From positions 1 through 61,371 of the forward strand of contig JAZLBL010000042.1 of NCBI GenBank assembly GCA_045613685.1: a stretch of 61,371 nt of DNA. Direction: 5' to 3'. Position 1 is the stretch's first letter. Each line of letters begins with the position of its first letter. A program made the position numbers and the translations under genes. Of this stretch, positions 16,588 to 25,455 are shown one piece after another. The DNA comes from Fimenecus sp045613685 (GTDB taxonomy: Bacteria > Bacillota > Clostridia > Oscillospirales > Acutalibacteraceae). A model generated the notes under the pieces. It searched no databases. It was not told the origin of the DNA and saw only the letters and a program-made list of their open reading frames with translations.

Positions 16588-17181
16588 ATGTATCAAGACA
16601 TTATTGAAAAAGTGAATTTACTTGTAACAGAATATGACAAACAGTTATCTGAATTAGGTATTAAATGCAAAGTTTCAAAAAAGTATTTTGAAACGAACGC
16701 ACCTACTCAGCTAAATCACGGTACTGATTTTTTAGATATGCTTTATACATATCTTTCTACCAAGCGAGAAAATAAGCATTGGAAGTTTCAACGCAATCAT
16801 TATAACTGTATAGTTATTACTTTTTCACCAATAAACAATGTTTCAAAAAAGCAGGAATATAAAGAATACTCGTTTATGCTTAATAAAACCGAACGAGTTG
16901 ATATAGGTTTTAAACCAAAAGAGAAAAACTATAAAGAAGACCAAATTCTCGAAAAGATTGAAAAGCGTATTTTAAAGTTTATTGAGAAATCAAAGAACAA
17001 AACTCCTGAATTGGCTTGCAAGGCTAATTTGATTGATAGATTTAGATATATTAATAACATTAAATATAGTTATAAGAACAAAATCGGAAATCATGATAAA
17101 AGTTTTTGGGATACTGTGCTTTCGGTTGGATTTTTATTTTTAGTTATCTTAATTATGTTAGTGATATGTTACATTATGTAA
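16588..17181 (+). CDS. Unknown protein with a C-terminal membrane anchor
   Basis: I do not recognise this 197-residue protein. It is Lys/Glu/Asn-rich and looks soluble over about 175 residues, then ends in one hydrophobic segment (VGFLFLVILIMLVICYIM), the layout of a tail-anchored membrane protein. ATG 16588 has AGGA about 8 nt upstream; an open frame continuing upstream overlaps the four-helix-bundle gene and is not used. It follows that gene by 10 bp and ends at a strong terminator, so the two form a small plus-strand transcription unit. AT-rich codons and the lack of recognisable homology suggest an accessory cargo gene. Confidence 0.7.
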   Translation: MYQDIIEKVNLLVTEYDKQLSELGIKCKVSKKYFETNAPTQLNHGTDFLDMLYTYLSTKRENKHWKFQRNHYNCIVITFSPINNVSKKQEYKEYSFMLNKTERVDIGFKPKEKNYKEDQILEKIEKRILKFIEKSKNKTPELACKANLIDRFRYINNIKYSYKNKIGNHDKSFWDTVLSVGFLFLVILIMLVICYIM

Positions 17182-17214
17182 AACAAGCCACTCAAATTGA
17201 GTGGCTTGTTTTTT
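17182..17214 (+). terminator. Terminator of the four-helix-bundle unit
   Basis: AACAAGCCACTC and GAGTGGCTTGTT form a 12-bp stem followed by TTTT; A residues on the other side allow weaker function for leftward transcription from the ClpE-like gene. Confidence 0.85.
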
Positions 17215-17215
17215 C

Positions 17216-17240
17216 GGGCGATTCGTGAATCGCCCCTACA
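17216..17240 (-). repeat. Gene-end palindromic element, copy 2 (after clpE-like gene)
   Basis: Same 25 bp as copy 1. The element begins on the very next base after the stop codon of the ClpE-like gene. Confidence 0.85.
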
Positions 17241-19556
17241 TTATTCAAATATTACATTAATATTGTTATCATCTGATGTGATGAGGATTTTGTTGATTGT
17301 TGTGCCTAAGTTATCAATCATAATTGTTGAGACTTTGTCTTCGATATTACGACGGATAACATTTCTCAAATCACGGGCACCACGCACATTACCATCCATT
17401 TTTGAGACGATTGCAGATGGTGTGTTGTCGTCATAAATGAAATCAATTCCTTTATCTTTGAGAACAGTTTTGATTTCACCAAGCATAAGAATTGCGATAT
17501 TCTTATAATCTTCTTCGCTCAGTGGGTTAAAGACAACAATCTCGTCAACACGACCAATAAATTCAGGACGCAAGAATTCATTAAGTGCTTTGAGCACCTT
17601 TTCTCTTGAAATGTCTTTATCAGTTTTACCGAATCCCAATGATGTTTCTGATTTGTGGCTGCCAGCATTTGAAGTCATAATAATTACAGTGTTTGCAAAG
17701 CTAACTGTGCGACCATGAGCATCGTTTGTTTTGCCTTCGTCAAGGATTTGAAGAAGAATATTCATTACATCGGGATGTGCTTTTTCAATTTCGTCAAAGA
17801 GAATAATTGAATATGGTTTTCTTCTCACCTTTTCAGTAAGTTGACCTGCTTCGTCATAGCCAACATATCCTGGAGGTGAACCGATAAGACGAGAAACTGA
17901 ATGTTTCTCCATAAACTCACTCATATCAAGACGGATAAGTGTTTCGGGTGTATCGAAAAGTTCAGTTGAAAGTTGTTTTACAAGTTCAGTTTTACCAACA
18001 CCTGTTGGTCCTACAAAAATAAATGATGCAGGGCGTTTTTGAAGTGTTAACTGAATTCTGCTACGCTTAATTGCATTTGCAACTGCTTTAACGGCATCGT
18101 CCTGACCGATAACTTTTTCCATAAGTCTATCTTCAAGACCTTTAAGACGGTTGATGTCACCTTCAACTACTTTTGTTGCAGGGATACCTGTCCAGAGATT
18201 AATAACTCTTGCCAAGTCGTCTTCTGTAACATTATTATCTTTTGCTTTTTCTTGAAGCTCTGGTGCTTTACCTTCACAAACTGCTAATTCACCCTTTGTT
18301 TTATAAAGGTCTTCATAGACTGGGTTCAAGTCTTCGTCATTTTCAGGATTTGCGATTCTTTCTTCAAGTTGTTCAAGCTCTTTTTTGAGTCCAGCAATTT
18401 TCTTTTCGTTGCTTTCATTTTCGCTTATTGCTTTATTGCGAAGATTTGCACAAGTACAAGCTTCGTCTAAAAGGTCGATAGCTTTGTCAGGCAAGAATCT
18501 GTCAGTAATATATCTTTCAGAAAGAGTTACTGCTTTATATACAAGATTGTCGCTGATTTGAACTCTGTGGAAAAGTTCATAATAAGCTTTGATACCAACA
18601 AGCATTTTGAATGTATCTTCGATTGATGGTTCTTCAACTTTTACAGGTTGGAATCTTCTTTCAAGAGCAGCATCTTTTTCTATATGTTTTCTATATTCAT
18701 TAAAGGTTGTTGCACCAATAACCTGAATTGCACCACGAGAAAGTGCAGGTTTCAAGATATTTGCAGCGTTCATTGAGCCTTCTGCATCACCTGTGCCCAC
18801 AAGGTTATGGACTTCGTCGATAAAGAGAATGATATTGCCTTCACTCTTAACTTCTTCAACAAGACCTTTGATTCTGCTTTCAAACTGACCACGGAACTGT
18901 GTACCCGCAACAAGTGCTGTAAGGTCAAGAAGATGGATTTCTTTATCAATAAGTTTTGCAGGAACATTACCCTCTGCTATTCTTTGCGCAAGGCCTTCTG
19001 CGATTGCAGTTTTACCAACACCCGGCTCACCGATAAGGCAAGGGTTATTCTTTGTTCTTCTGCACAAAATCTGGATAGCACGAGCAATTTCTGTATCTCT
19101 GCCGATAATTCTGTCAAGCTCATTATTTCTCGCTTTCGCAGTCAAATCAGTGCAATACATTGAGAGCATTTTTCTTTTATCGCCCTTATTCCCCTGTTTC
19201 TTCTTACCCTTAGGTGCATTTTTCTTGTCGCCATTAAGGTCTTTGATATTTTCTTCAGGGACATCCATTGGCATCATACCGAGATTTTGCATAAATGGAA
19301 ATGTTGATGCTCCACCTAACTCAAAGCCGTCTTCACCCATATTTTCCATCATTTGTTCCATCTGGGTTGTCATATCTTCAAGTTGGTCTTCGGTTATGCC
19401 CATATTCTCCATCATCTGTTTGATGGGACCGATATTCATTTCCATTGCACATTGGATGCAATAGCCCTCATTTGTTGTTTTTTCGCCTTCCATCTTTGTA
19501 ACAAAGATAACTGCGGGTCTTTGTTTGCATTTACAGCAAATCATATTTTTGTTCAT
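17241..19556 (-). CDS. clpE: ClpE-like Clp protease ATP-binding subunit
   Basis: A 771-residue HSP100 unfoldase with two AAA+ modules that should feed substrates to ClpP. It starts with a zinc-finger-like domain (C7, C10, C33, C36) instead of the paired Clp-N repeats, which is diagnostic of ClpE rather than ClpC. The first ATPase module has Walker A GEPGVGKTAIAEG and Walker B IILFIDEVHN. A coiled middle segment follows, then the second module with GPTGVGKTELV, SIILFDEIEKAHPD and a LGF loop (TSLGFGKTD) of the kind that docks ClpP. A Met/Gly-rich linker occupies about 45-110. It is the last gene of the ruvC-clpE series; no CtsR box was seen upstream. Confidence 0.92.
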   Translation of the reverse strand: MNKNMICCKCKQRPAVIFVTKMEGEKTTNEGYCIQCAMEMNIGPIKQMMENMGITEDQLEDMTTQMEQMMENMGEDGFELGGASTFPFMQNLGMMPMDVPEENIKDLNGDKKNAPKGKKKQGNKGDKRKMLSMYCTDLTAKARNNELDRIIGRDTEIARAIQILCRRTKNNPCLIGEPGVGKTAIAEGLAQRIAEGNVPAKLIDKEIHLLDLTALVAGTQFRGQFESRIKGLVEEVKSEGNIILFIDEVHNLVGTGDAEGSMNAANILKPALSRGAIQVIGATTFNEYRKHIEKDAALERRFQPVKVEEPSIEDTFKMLVGIKAYYELFHRVQISDNLVYKAVTLSERYITDRFLPDKAIDLLDEACTCANLRNKAISENESNEKKIAGLKKELEQLEERIANPENDEDLNPVYEDLYKTKGELAVCEGKAPELQEKAKDNNVTEDDLARVINLWTGIPATKVVEGDINRLKGLEDRLMEKVIGQDDAVKAVANAIKRSRIQLTLQKRPASFIFVGPTGVGKTELVKQLSTELFDTPETLIRLDMSEFMEKHSVSRLIGSPPGYVGYDEAGQLTEKVRRKPYSIILFDEIEKAHPDVMNILLQILDEGKTNDAHGRTVSFANTVIIMTSNAGSHKSETSLGFGKTDKDISREKVLKALNEFLRPEFIGRVDEIVVFNPLSEEDYKNIAILMLGEIKTVLKDKGIDFIYDDNTPSAIVSKMDGNVRGARDLRNVIRRNIEDKVSTIMIDNLGTTINKILITSDDNNINVIFE

Positions 19557-19559
19557 TGT

Positions 19560-20222
19560 TTATTTATCCTTTTTTGAGTTTTCGATAATTTGTTTAATTG
19601 CACTTGGAAGATAGCTGAAAAATGCTACAAATGTGAGCACAACTGCTACTACAATAAGCACAAACATAAGTGGTTCAGGAAGTGTATAGTTTGCAAGACT
19701 TTCAATATGTGTGATTGCGCCAACTTCTGGTCCGAAGCCGATAATTACAACCATAATTACATAGAAAGCACAAGTTGCAAGTTTGCCCCAGATTTCTGCA
19801 GCAACAGGACGAGTGCCAAGTGCGATAAGCACCACACTGCCCAAAATCATAATAATATCTTTTGCGATAAAGAGCAAGAATACCCAAGCAAATGCTTGCA
19901 TTGATTCGCTCTGGGCTGCTTTGAACTGCAAGAAAAGCACGATTGCGATTGCAAAAATTGTAAGCTTATCTGCAACAGGGTCTAAAAGTTTGCCAAGATT
20001 ACTAACCTGATTGAATTTTCTTGCGATTTTGCCATCAAACAAGTCTGAAAGTCCTGAAAGTGCAAGAACAATAAGTGACCACCAGATATAGCCTTTATAA
20101 TAAAGCACTGCAAAAACAGGAATTAATGCAATTCTGATTACTGAAAGCAAGTTTGGAATTGTAAGGCAACCGTCAAAAATTTCGTGTAAATTTTCTTTTA
20201 AAGTTTTCTTTTGTTCACTCAT
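19560..20222 (-). CDS. pgsA: CDP-diacylglycerol-glycerol-3-phosphate 3-phosphatidyltransferase
   Basis: This 220-residue integral membrane enzyme makes phosphatidylglycerophosphate, the committed step to phosphatidylglycerol. The CDP-alcohol phosphotransferase signature D-x2-DG-x2-AR-x8-G-x3-D-x3-D is complete (SDLFDGKIARKFNQVSNLG then KLLDPVADKL, Asp at 60, 63, 81 and 85). About five or six membrane helices are visible. The start ATG follows GAGGTG, 12 bp after cvpA; the ClpE-like gene begins 3 bp after its stop. Confidence 0.96.
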   Translation of the reverse strand: MSEQKKTLKENLHEIFDGCLTIPNLLSVIRIALIPVFAVLYYKGYIWWSLIVLALSGLSDLFDGKIARKFNQVSNLGKLLDPVADKLTIFAIAIVLFLQFKAAQSESMQAFAWVFLLFIAKDIIMILGSVVLIALGTRPVAAEIWGKLATCAFYVIMVVIIGFGPEVGAITHIESLANYTLPEPLMFVLIVVAVVLTFVAFFSYLPSAIKQIIENSKKDK

Positions 20223-20234
20223 AATTACACCTCA

Positions 20235-20951
20235 TTACTTAATAATAAATTCTTTAAGAGAATCAATAAGTGGATTGATTTCATCAAGCAAACCAACCAC
20301 AAAAGAATCGTTTACTGCAACTGACAACTCGCCATCGCCACCACCGAAGATAAAGCGAAGACCTGTGCAGATAACCAAGAGCACCAATGCGCCTTTAATT
20401 GCACCTAAAACACCGCCAAGACTCTTGTTAAGCGATTTCACAACCGGAATATCAAATAGTTTTGAAATATATTTTGCTGCGATTTTAAGTACTATCATCA
20501 ACACAACCGCTAACAAAATAAAGATAATTATTTTTAATGCACCAACCACAATAGGCTCTGCAATTTTATCAACAAGACTTTGTGCAAGATTCTGAGAATC
20601 AAATTTCTGTGCTGAAATCTGGTCTTTAATATCTGAAATCTCAACGCCTGCTGATGATGCCAATGATACTGCAAAATCAGGGATTGCATCTAAAACTGCG
20701 TTTGTTTTTTCTGTCACTGATAACGAATCAATATTTTCGTCTATTTGTTCTTCAAGTGCAGTTACTATTTGTTTTTCAACAAATCCATCATAAGCAGTTT
20801 GTGCAATAACAGGACTTATTTGAAATGACAAGAATATGGCTGCTACAACTGCTACGAGTTCCAACAATGTTCTGACAAAACCTTTTTTTGCTGCAAAGAG
20901 CACATAAGCTGCAAAAATTGCAATAAGAATAATATCTAAAATTATTGACAT
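20235..20951 (-). CDS. CvpA family membrane protein
   Basis: This 238-residue protein has the CvpA/colicin V production arrangement: an N-terminal hairpin of helices (LDIILIAIFAAYVLFAAKKGFV, LLELVAVVAAIFLSFQIS), an external loop of about 90 residues, and two later helices with the family-typical SLNKSLGGVLGAIKGALV. Family members influence envelope integrity; the molecular role is unsettled. The start is ATG 20951 after GAGGTG; the GTG at 20960 is inside that site. It stands between a DUF5711-like membrane protein and pgsA, in envelope-related surroundings. Confidence 0.87.
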   Translation of the reverse strand: MSIILDIILIAIFAAYVLFAAKKGFVRTLLELVAVVAAIFLSFQISPVIAQTAYDGFVEKQIVTALEEQIDENIDSLSVTEKTNAVLDAIPDFAVSLASSAGVEISDIKDQISAQKFDSQNLAQSLVDKIAEPIVVGALKIIIFILLAVVLMIVLKIAAKYISKLFDIPVVKSLNKSLGGVLGAIKGALVLLVICTGLRFIFGGGDGELSVAVNDSFVVGLLDEINPLIDSLKEFIIK

Positions 20952-20968
20952 ATAAATCACCTCATAAA

Positions 20969-22177
20969 TTAGTCTTTATCTTTATTATCCCCTACTGATG
21001 AGTAAAGGGTAATTGCATCGGATGAGTAAACATATGTATTTCTTGAACTGACGAGAACTTTTTGTGCGTCTGCGTTCACATCTGCACTACCACATGGTTT
21101 GCCTTTCATAGTAAACATCTGCACATCACTATTGGTAAGCACTGAAACATATTTACCATCAGTTGAAACAGATTTGACCATTCCGTCAATTTCTTGAGTA
21201 AAGAGTTCTTTACCTGATTTATTATAAACTTTGATTATTTTCTGAGTTGTACTTGAATATTTTGAGAGAACAAGGATTGCGCTGTTATTGTCTGAAATAA
21301 AGAGTTGATAAGTGGTATTGACTGAAACGTCAATTTTCTCTTTAACTTCATCGCCTTTTATAATCTCGCAAAGATTGTTGCCCATTACCATTACGGTTTC
21401 ATTTGAAAGGAATTTAACGTTTGCTATTGCAGAGTCTATATATTCAAATGTTGCAGTAGGTTCTGTTTTATTTTTATTGAAAATATGAACCTTTGTGTAA
21501 ACTGAACCATTATTTACGCCTAAAACTGCTACCACATAGTTTTTGCCGTTATCTGAGACATCGCAAGAAACGATATGCTCTTTTGCACATTTCCAAGCAA
21601 AGACTTGTTCACGATTACTGTTAAACACGGTCAACATACTTTCAGCGTTATCAGCTCTTGTTGCAATCGCAACTGAACCGTCTTTGCCCATTTCACCTGT
21701 TAAGATTATATGGTCCATCTCTTTTTCATAGAGCACTCTTGTTTTTGACTGAACTCTGAATTTCTTTGCACCTTCGTCAAAAAGAAGAATTCGACCACTG
21801 TTTGTGCTGATTACAGGATAATCATAATCATGAGCGATGTTTGAAAGTTCTTTTGCTGTTGAGTTTAAAACTTTAACATTAGAGTCATAAACCAAAACTA
21901 AGTCCGAATTTGTTAAACCAACATCATCAATTTCAACACTATTAACACTATAAGGATAACCTTCACCTGTGCCAAGTTTTGCCATTGCAGATGCAAAATA
22001 GTCACCTACAGTTGAGAATGTTACCCCACCAAACTGTGCCGCAGCAATTAAAATCAACAATAAAACCACAAGAATAATTGCTAATAATTTCATTGTTTTT
22101 ACACTTTTATTGCTAACACCTTTTTTTAATATTTTATTGAGTTTTATTGGCTTTTTTGTCTTTTTCTTTTGTGCCAC
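20969..22177 (-). CDS. DUF5711-like membrane-anchored beta-propeller protein
   Basis: The 402-residue protein has a very basic N-terminal tail (about 30 residues), one membrane helix at about 30-48 (LLAIILVVLLLILIAAAQ), and an outside domain of repeated short beta-strand units (for example ISTNSGRILLFDEGAKKF, VSTDGKYVSVLTNSDVQMF) that look like the blades of a beta-propeller. I recognise it as the DUF5711 family of Clostridia, whose function is unknown. It lies between truA and cvpA with tight spacing, so it is expressed with envelope and housekeeping genes. Confidence 0.8.
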   Translation of the reverse strand: MAQKKKTKKPIKLNKILKKGVSNKSVKTMKLLAIILVVLLLILIAAAQFGGVTFSTVGDYFASAMAKLGTGEGYPYSVNSVEIDDVGLTNSDLVLVYDSNVKVLNSTAKELSNIAHDYDYPVISTNSGRILLFDEGAKKFRVQSKTRVLYEKEMDHIILTGEMGKDGSVAIATRADNAESMLTVFNSNREQVFAWKCAKEHIVSCDVSDNGKNYVVAVLGVNNGSVYTKVHIFNKNKTEPTATFEYIDSAIANVKFLSNETVMVMGNNLCEIIKGDEVKEKIDVSVNTTYQLFISDNNSAILVLSKYSSTTQKIIKVYNKSGKELFTQEIDGMVKSVSTDGKYVSVLTNSDVQMFTMKGKPCGSADVNADAQKVLVSSRNTYVYSSDAITLYSSVGDNKDKD

Positions 22178-22192
22178 TCAAATCACCACACA

Positions 22193-22927
22193 TCAATAAT
22201 AAACTTTATTGAGATATAATCCACAAGCTTCTGCAGTTACACCTGCATTATCACGATTTTTACTTTCTAAAATCTCTGAAATTGTACCTTTTTCGATTTT
22301 TCCGCGTTGGATATCAAGCAAAGTACCCACAATAATTCGCACCATATTATATAAAAATCCATTACCCCAAACTTTGATTTCAACCAAATCACTATTTCTT
22401 GAAACAGAGCAATCATAAATTTCACGGGTTTTGTCTTCGACTTCACTACCTGCACTGCAAAAAGCAGAGAAATCGTGAGTTCCGATAAATGATTTTGCTT
22501 CCAAATCGAGCATTTCTGCATCTAACTCATAAGGATAGAACATTGCTTTGTCTTCATAAAATGGATTTCTGTATCTTCCGTTATAAATCAAATAAACATA
22601 TTCTTTGCCCTTGCAGTCATATCTTGCGTGAAAGTCGAAATCCACTTCTTTGCAATCATAGACCGAAATTTCAGGTGGAAGATAAAAATTGAGTGCATCG
22701 GGAATTTTTTCTATTGGAACGCCACATTCTGTTCTCACATTACAACAGAACATATTAGCATGAACCCCTGCGTCTGTGCGACTACACCCTATTATATTTT
22801 CATCATTGCCACTTATTTTTTTAAAAGCATTACATAATTCTTGCTGAACGGTATTTCCATTTGGTTGAATTTGCCAACCGTGAAAATTTGTTCCGTTATA
22901 TCGCAAGACCAAAAGTAAATTCCGCAT
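22193..22927 (-). CDS. truA: tRNA pseudouridine(38-40) synthase
   Basis: A 244-residue TruA that converts uridines 38-40 of the tRNA anticodon arm to pseudouridine. Signatures are LRYNGTNFHGWQIQPNGNTVQ, the catalytic Asp in GCSRTDAGVHA, and the C-terminal GNGFLYNMVRIIVGTLLDI. The start is taken as ATG 22927 (MRNLLLVLRY). Its first 32 bp overlap the end of ecfT; the order ecfA1-ecfA2-ecfT-truA is highly conserved in Firmicutes. Confidence 0.96.
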   Translation of the reverse strand: MRNLLLVLRYNGTNFHGWQIQPNGNTVQQELCNAFKKISGNDENIIGCSRTDAGVHANMFCCNVRTECGVPIEKIPDALNFYLPPEISVYDCKEVDFDFHARYDCKGKEYVYLIYNGRYRNPFYEDKAMFYPYELDAEMLDLEAKSFIGTHDFSAFCSAGSEVEDKTREIYDCSVSRNSDLVEIKVWGNGFLYNMVRIIVGTLLDIQRGKIEKGTISEILESKNRDNAGVTAEACGLYLNKVYY

Positions 22928-23738
22928 TATATTCACCACAATAAATATTGAGTAAAATTATTGAAACAATCACTAAAATTACTACTAAAAGACCAAGATA
23001 ATCTCTTTTTGAGAATTTTAATGCATTCATTGTTGTTTTGCCGACACCACCGTTATAGCAACGGCAAGTCATTGCGTTTGCCAACTCATAAGCTCGTCTT
23101 ATTGAGTTGAAAAGTAAAGGAATAAACAACGGGATAAGTGCTTTTGCGCGTTTTATTATGCTACCTTGTTCAAAGTTTGCACCACGGCTTTTCTGTGCAC
23201 TCATAATTTTGTCAACTTCTTCAATGAGAGTTGGAATAAAGCGCAAAGCGATAGTCATTATCATTGTAATTGTGTGAAAATCAAGTCCGATTTTCTTGAA
23301 TGGTGCGAAAATACGGTCAAGTCCGTTTGTAAGTGATGTTGGAGATGTTGTATATGTGAGCATTGTACTCATTACAATAAGCAATGATATTCTCAATGCC
23401 ATAAACACAGCTGTCAACACACCGCCACTTGTGATTTTGATTTTCCACACATCAATGAGTGTAATTCCACCATCGTTATAAGCAATTTGTAAAATTGATG
23501 TGATAACCACAATTAAAATAATTGGTTTTAATCCCTTTAAAACTGTATTAAGTGGAATTTTTGAAATTGCTATAACCAACGCTGTTACACCAAAACAGAA
23601 TGCCAATGAAATAAAGTTGTTTGAAAGGAACACCATCACAATAAATGATGTTACAAACAAGAGTTTCATTCTTGGGTCGAGCTTGTGAACAACTGAGTCC
23701 ATTGGGAAATATTGACCGAGAGTAATGTCTTTAATCAT
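22896..23738 (-). CDS. ecfT: ECF transporter transmembrane subunit EcfT
   Basis: This 280-residue membrane scaffold connects the two ECF ATPases to substrate-binding S components. Several membrane helices are visible, plus the two coupling motifs that contact the ATPases (AQKSRGANFEQG and ANAMTCRCYNGG, both variants of the A-R-G type). It overlaps ecfA2 by 8 bp and truA by 32 bp. No S component is nearby, so this is the shared (group II) ECF module that serves several vitamin or metal S proteins encoded elsewhere. Confidence 0.95.
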   Translation of the reverse strand: MIKDITLGQYFPMDSVVHKLDPRMKLLFVTSFIVMVFLSNNFISLAFCFGVTALVIAISKIPLNTVLKGLKPIILIVVITSILQIAYNDGGITLIDVWKIKITSGGVLTAVFMALRISLLIVMSTMLTYTTSPTSLTNGLDRIFAPFKKIGLDFHTITMIMTIALRFIPTLIEEVDKIMSAQKSRGANFEQGSIIKRAKALIPLFIPLLFNSIRRAYELANAMTCRCYNGGVGKTTMNALKFSKRDYLGLLVVILVIVSIILLNIYCGEYNAEFTFGLAI

Positions 23739-24597
23739 TGTTCACACTCCCCTCAAAAAGTCTTTTGAGTTCATTATAGCCCTGCTCTACTGTATAAACT
23801 TTTTCGCTGACAGGATAACCTTTTTCACGAAGCTTTATGAACACTTCTGTGATTTGTGGAACTGAAAGACCTATTTCTTGAAGATGTGTACTATTCTCAA
23901 AAATCTCGTCAACTGTACCTGTCAAATCAACCTTAGCGTCATTCATAACGATAACTTTATTTGCAAAACGAGCAACATCATCCATACTGTGAGAAACGAT
24001 AATAACTGTACTACCTGTTTTTTCGCGATAGTTTTTAATCAAATCAAAAATCTGTTCTCTACCCATTGGGTCAAGACCACTTGTTGGCTCGTCAAGAATA
24101 AGAATTTCAGGTTCCATTGAGATAACCCCCGCGATGGCTACTCTTCTTTTCTCGCCACCCGACAAGTCAAATGGTGATTTAGAAAGCATTTCATCAGGAA
24201 TTCCAACATATTTTGCTGCTTTTCTGACACGCTCATCAATTTCTGTAACTGAAAGACCCATATTTGTTGGACCAAAAGCAATATCTTTATAAACTGTGCT
24301 TTCAAAAAGCTGATATTCAGGGTATTGAAAGCAAAGACCAACTCTATAACGAGTATCAAAAAGTTTTGATTTTGACTGGTGAATATTCTCACCGTCAAGA
24401 AAAATCTTACCATCAGTTGGTTTTAAAAGCCCGTTTAGATGTTGAACGAGTGTGCTTTTTCCAGACCCTGTGTGCCCGATAATTGCAACAAAGTCGCCTT
24501 TTTCGATATTGATATTTATGTTGTCTAGTGCGGTAATTTTGAAAGGAGTGCCCGCACCATAGATATATGTTAAATTTTCTGTTTGCAAGTGGGACAT
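23731..24597 (-). CDS. ecfA2: ECF transporter ATP-binding subunit EcfA2
   Basis: A 288-residue ABC ATPase with Walker A GHTGSGKSTLVQ, Q-loop QYPEYQLFE, signature DLSGGEKRRVAIAG, Walker B EILILDEPTSGLDP and a switch His in VIIVSHSMDD. The ECF-specific tail after about 230 ends with a segment typical of A2 subunits. It follows ecfA1 by 3 bp, and its stop overlaps the ecfT start. It works as a heterodimer with EcfA1. Confidence 0.95.
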   Translation of the reverse strand: MSHLQTENLTYIYGAGTPFKITALDNININIEKGDFVAIIGHTGSGKSTLVQHLNGLLKPTDGKIFLDGENIHQSKSKLFDTRYRVGLCFQYPEYQLFESTVYKDIAFGPTNMGLSVTEIDERVRKAAKYVGIPDEMLSKSPFDLSGGEKRRVAIAGVISMEPEILILDEPTSGLDPMGREQIFDLIKNYREKTGSTVIIVSHSMDDVARFANKVIVMNDAKVDLTGTVDEIFENSTHLQEIGLSVPQITEVFIKLREKGYPVSEKVYTVEQGYNELKRLFEGSVNND

Positions 24598-24600
24598 TTT

Positions 24601-25452
24601 TTACTGACCTTTCAATAAATCATCTATATTTTCGACTAATTCGTCGATACTTAACAAATCGTTTTTAAGTTTGATGCCGTCATTACGAAGCATATCTGCA
24701 AGTTGGCAAGTCTGTGGCACATCAAGACCGATACCGCGAATTTTATCAGCATCTGCAAACACCTCTTTGGGAGTGCCATCCATCAAAAGTCGGCTATCAT
24801 CCATAACCACGATTCTGTCGGCTTCAACGGCTTCTTCCATATAATGAGTGATAAACACAACTGTTATTCCCAAATCACGATTAAGGCGTTTGATTGCATT
24901 CATAACATCACGACGACCGATTGGGTCAAGCATTGCTGTTGGCTCGTCAAGGATGATGCAACGTGGTTCCATTGCGATAATACCTGCAATTGCAACACGT
25001 TGTTTCTGACCACCTGATAATTTGTGTGGACCGTGCTTGCGGTATTCATACATACCCACAGTTTTAAGTGCATTATCAACTCGTCTGCGGATTTCTGTTG
25101 GCTCAACACCTAAATTTTCAGGACCAAATGCCACATCTTCTTCAACGATTGTTGCAACAATCTGGTTATCTGGGTTCTGAAAAACCACACCGACTGTTTG
25201 TTTTATTTTTATGTCGTCTTCTTCGTTAATTGTATCCATTCCGTCAACCAAGACTCTACCTTTTTCAGGAAGCAAAAGTCCATTAGCAAGTTTTGCAAGT
25301 GTACTTTTGCCTGAGCCATTATGGCCAAGAATTGCCACGAATTCTCCTTTGTCTATTGACAAAGAAAAATCTTTGACAGCGGGTGCTAAAACCACACCTT
25401 CTTCATCACTTTCATAACGAAATGTTACATTTTCAAATTTAATAATTGCCAT
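24601..25452 (-). CDS. ecfA1: ECF transporter ATP-binding subunit EcfA1
   Basis: A 283-residue ABC ATPase with Walker A GHNGSGKSTLAK, Q-loop QNPDNQIVA, signature KLSGGQKQRVAIAG, Walker B CIILDEPTAMLDP and switch His in VVFITHYMEE. The residues following the Q-loop (DNQIVATIVEEDVAFGPEN) are characteristic of EcfA1. It is the first of the three ECF genes and follows the methyltransferase gene by 3 bp. Confidence 0.95.
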   Translation of the reverse strand: MAIIKFENVTFRYESDEEGVVLAPAVKDFSLSIDKGEFVAILGHNGSGKSTLAKLANGLLLPEKGRVLVDGMDTINEEDDIKIKQTVGVVFQNPDNQIVATIVEEDVAFGPENLGVEPTEIRRRVDNALKTVGMYEYRKHGPHKLSGGQKQRVAIAGIIAMEPRCIILDEPTAMLDPIGRRDVMNAIKRLNRDLGITVVFITHYMEEAVEADRIVVMDDSRLLMDGTPKEVFADADKIRGIGLDVPQTCQLADMLRNDGIKLKNDLLSIDELVENIDDLLKGQ

Positions 25453-25455
25453 TAA

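Noticed and set aside
15898..17240. Integrative element with tRNA attachment sites
   Set aside because: I found no duplicated tRNA 3' end downstream of the island and no integrase gene, so attL/attR cannot be supported.
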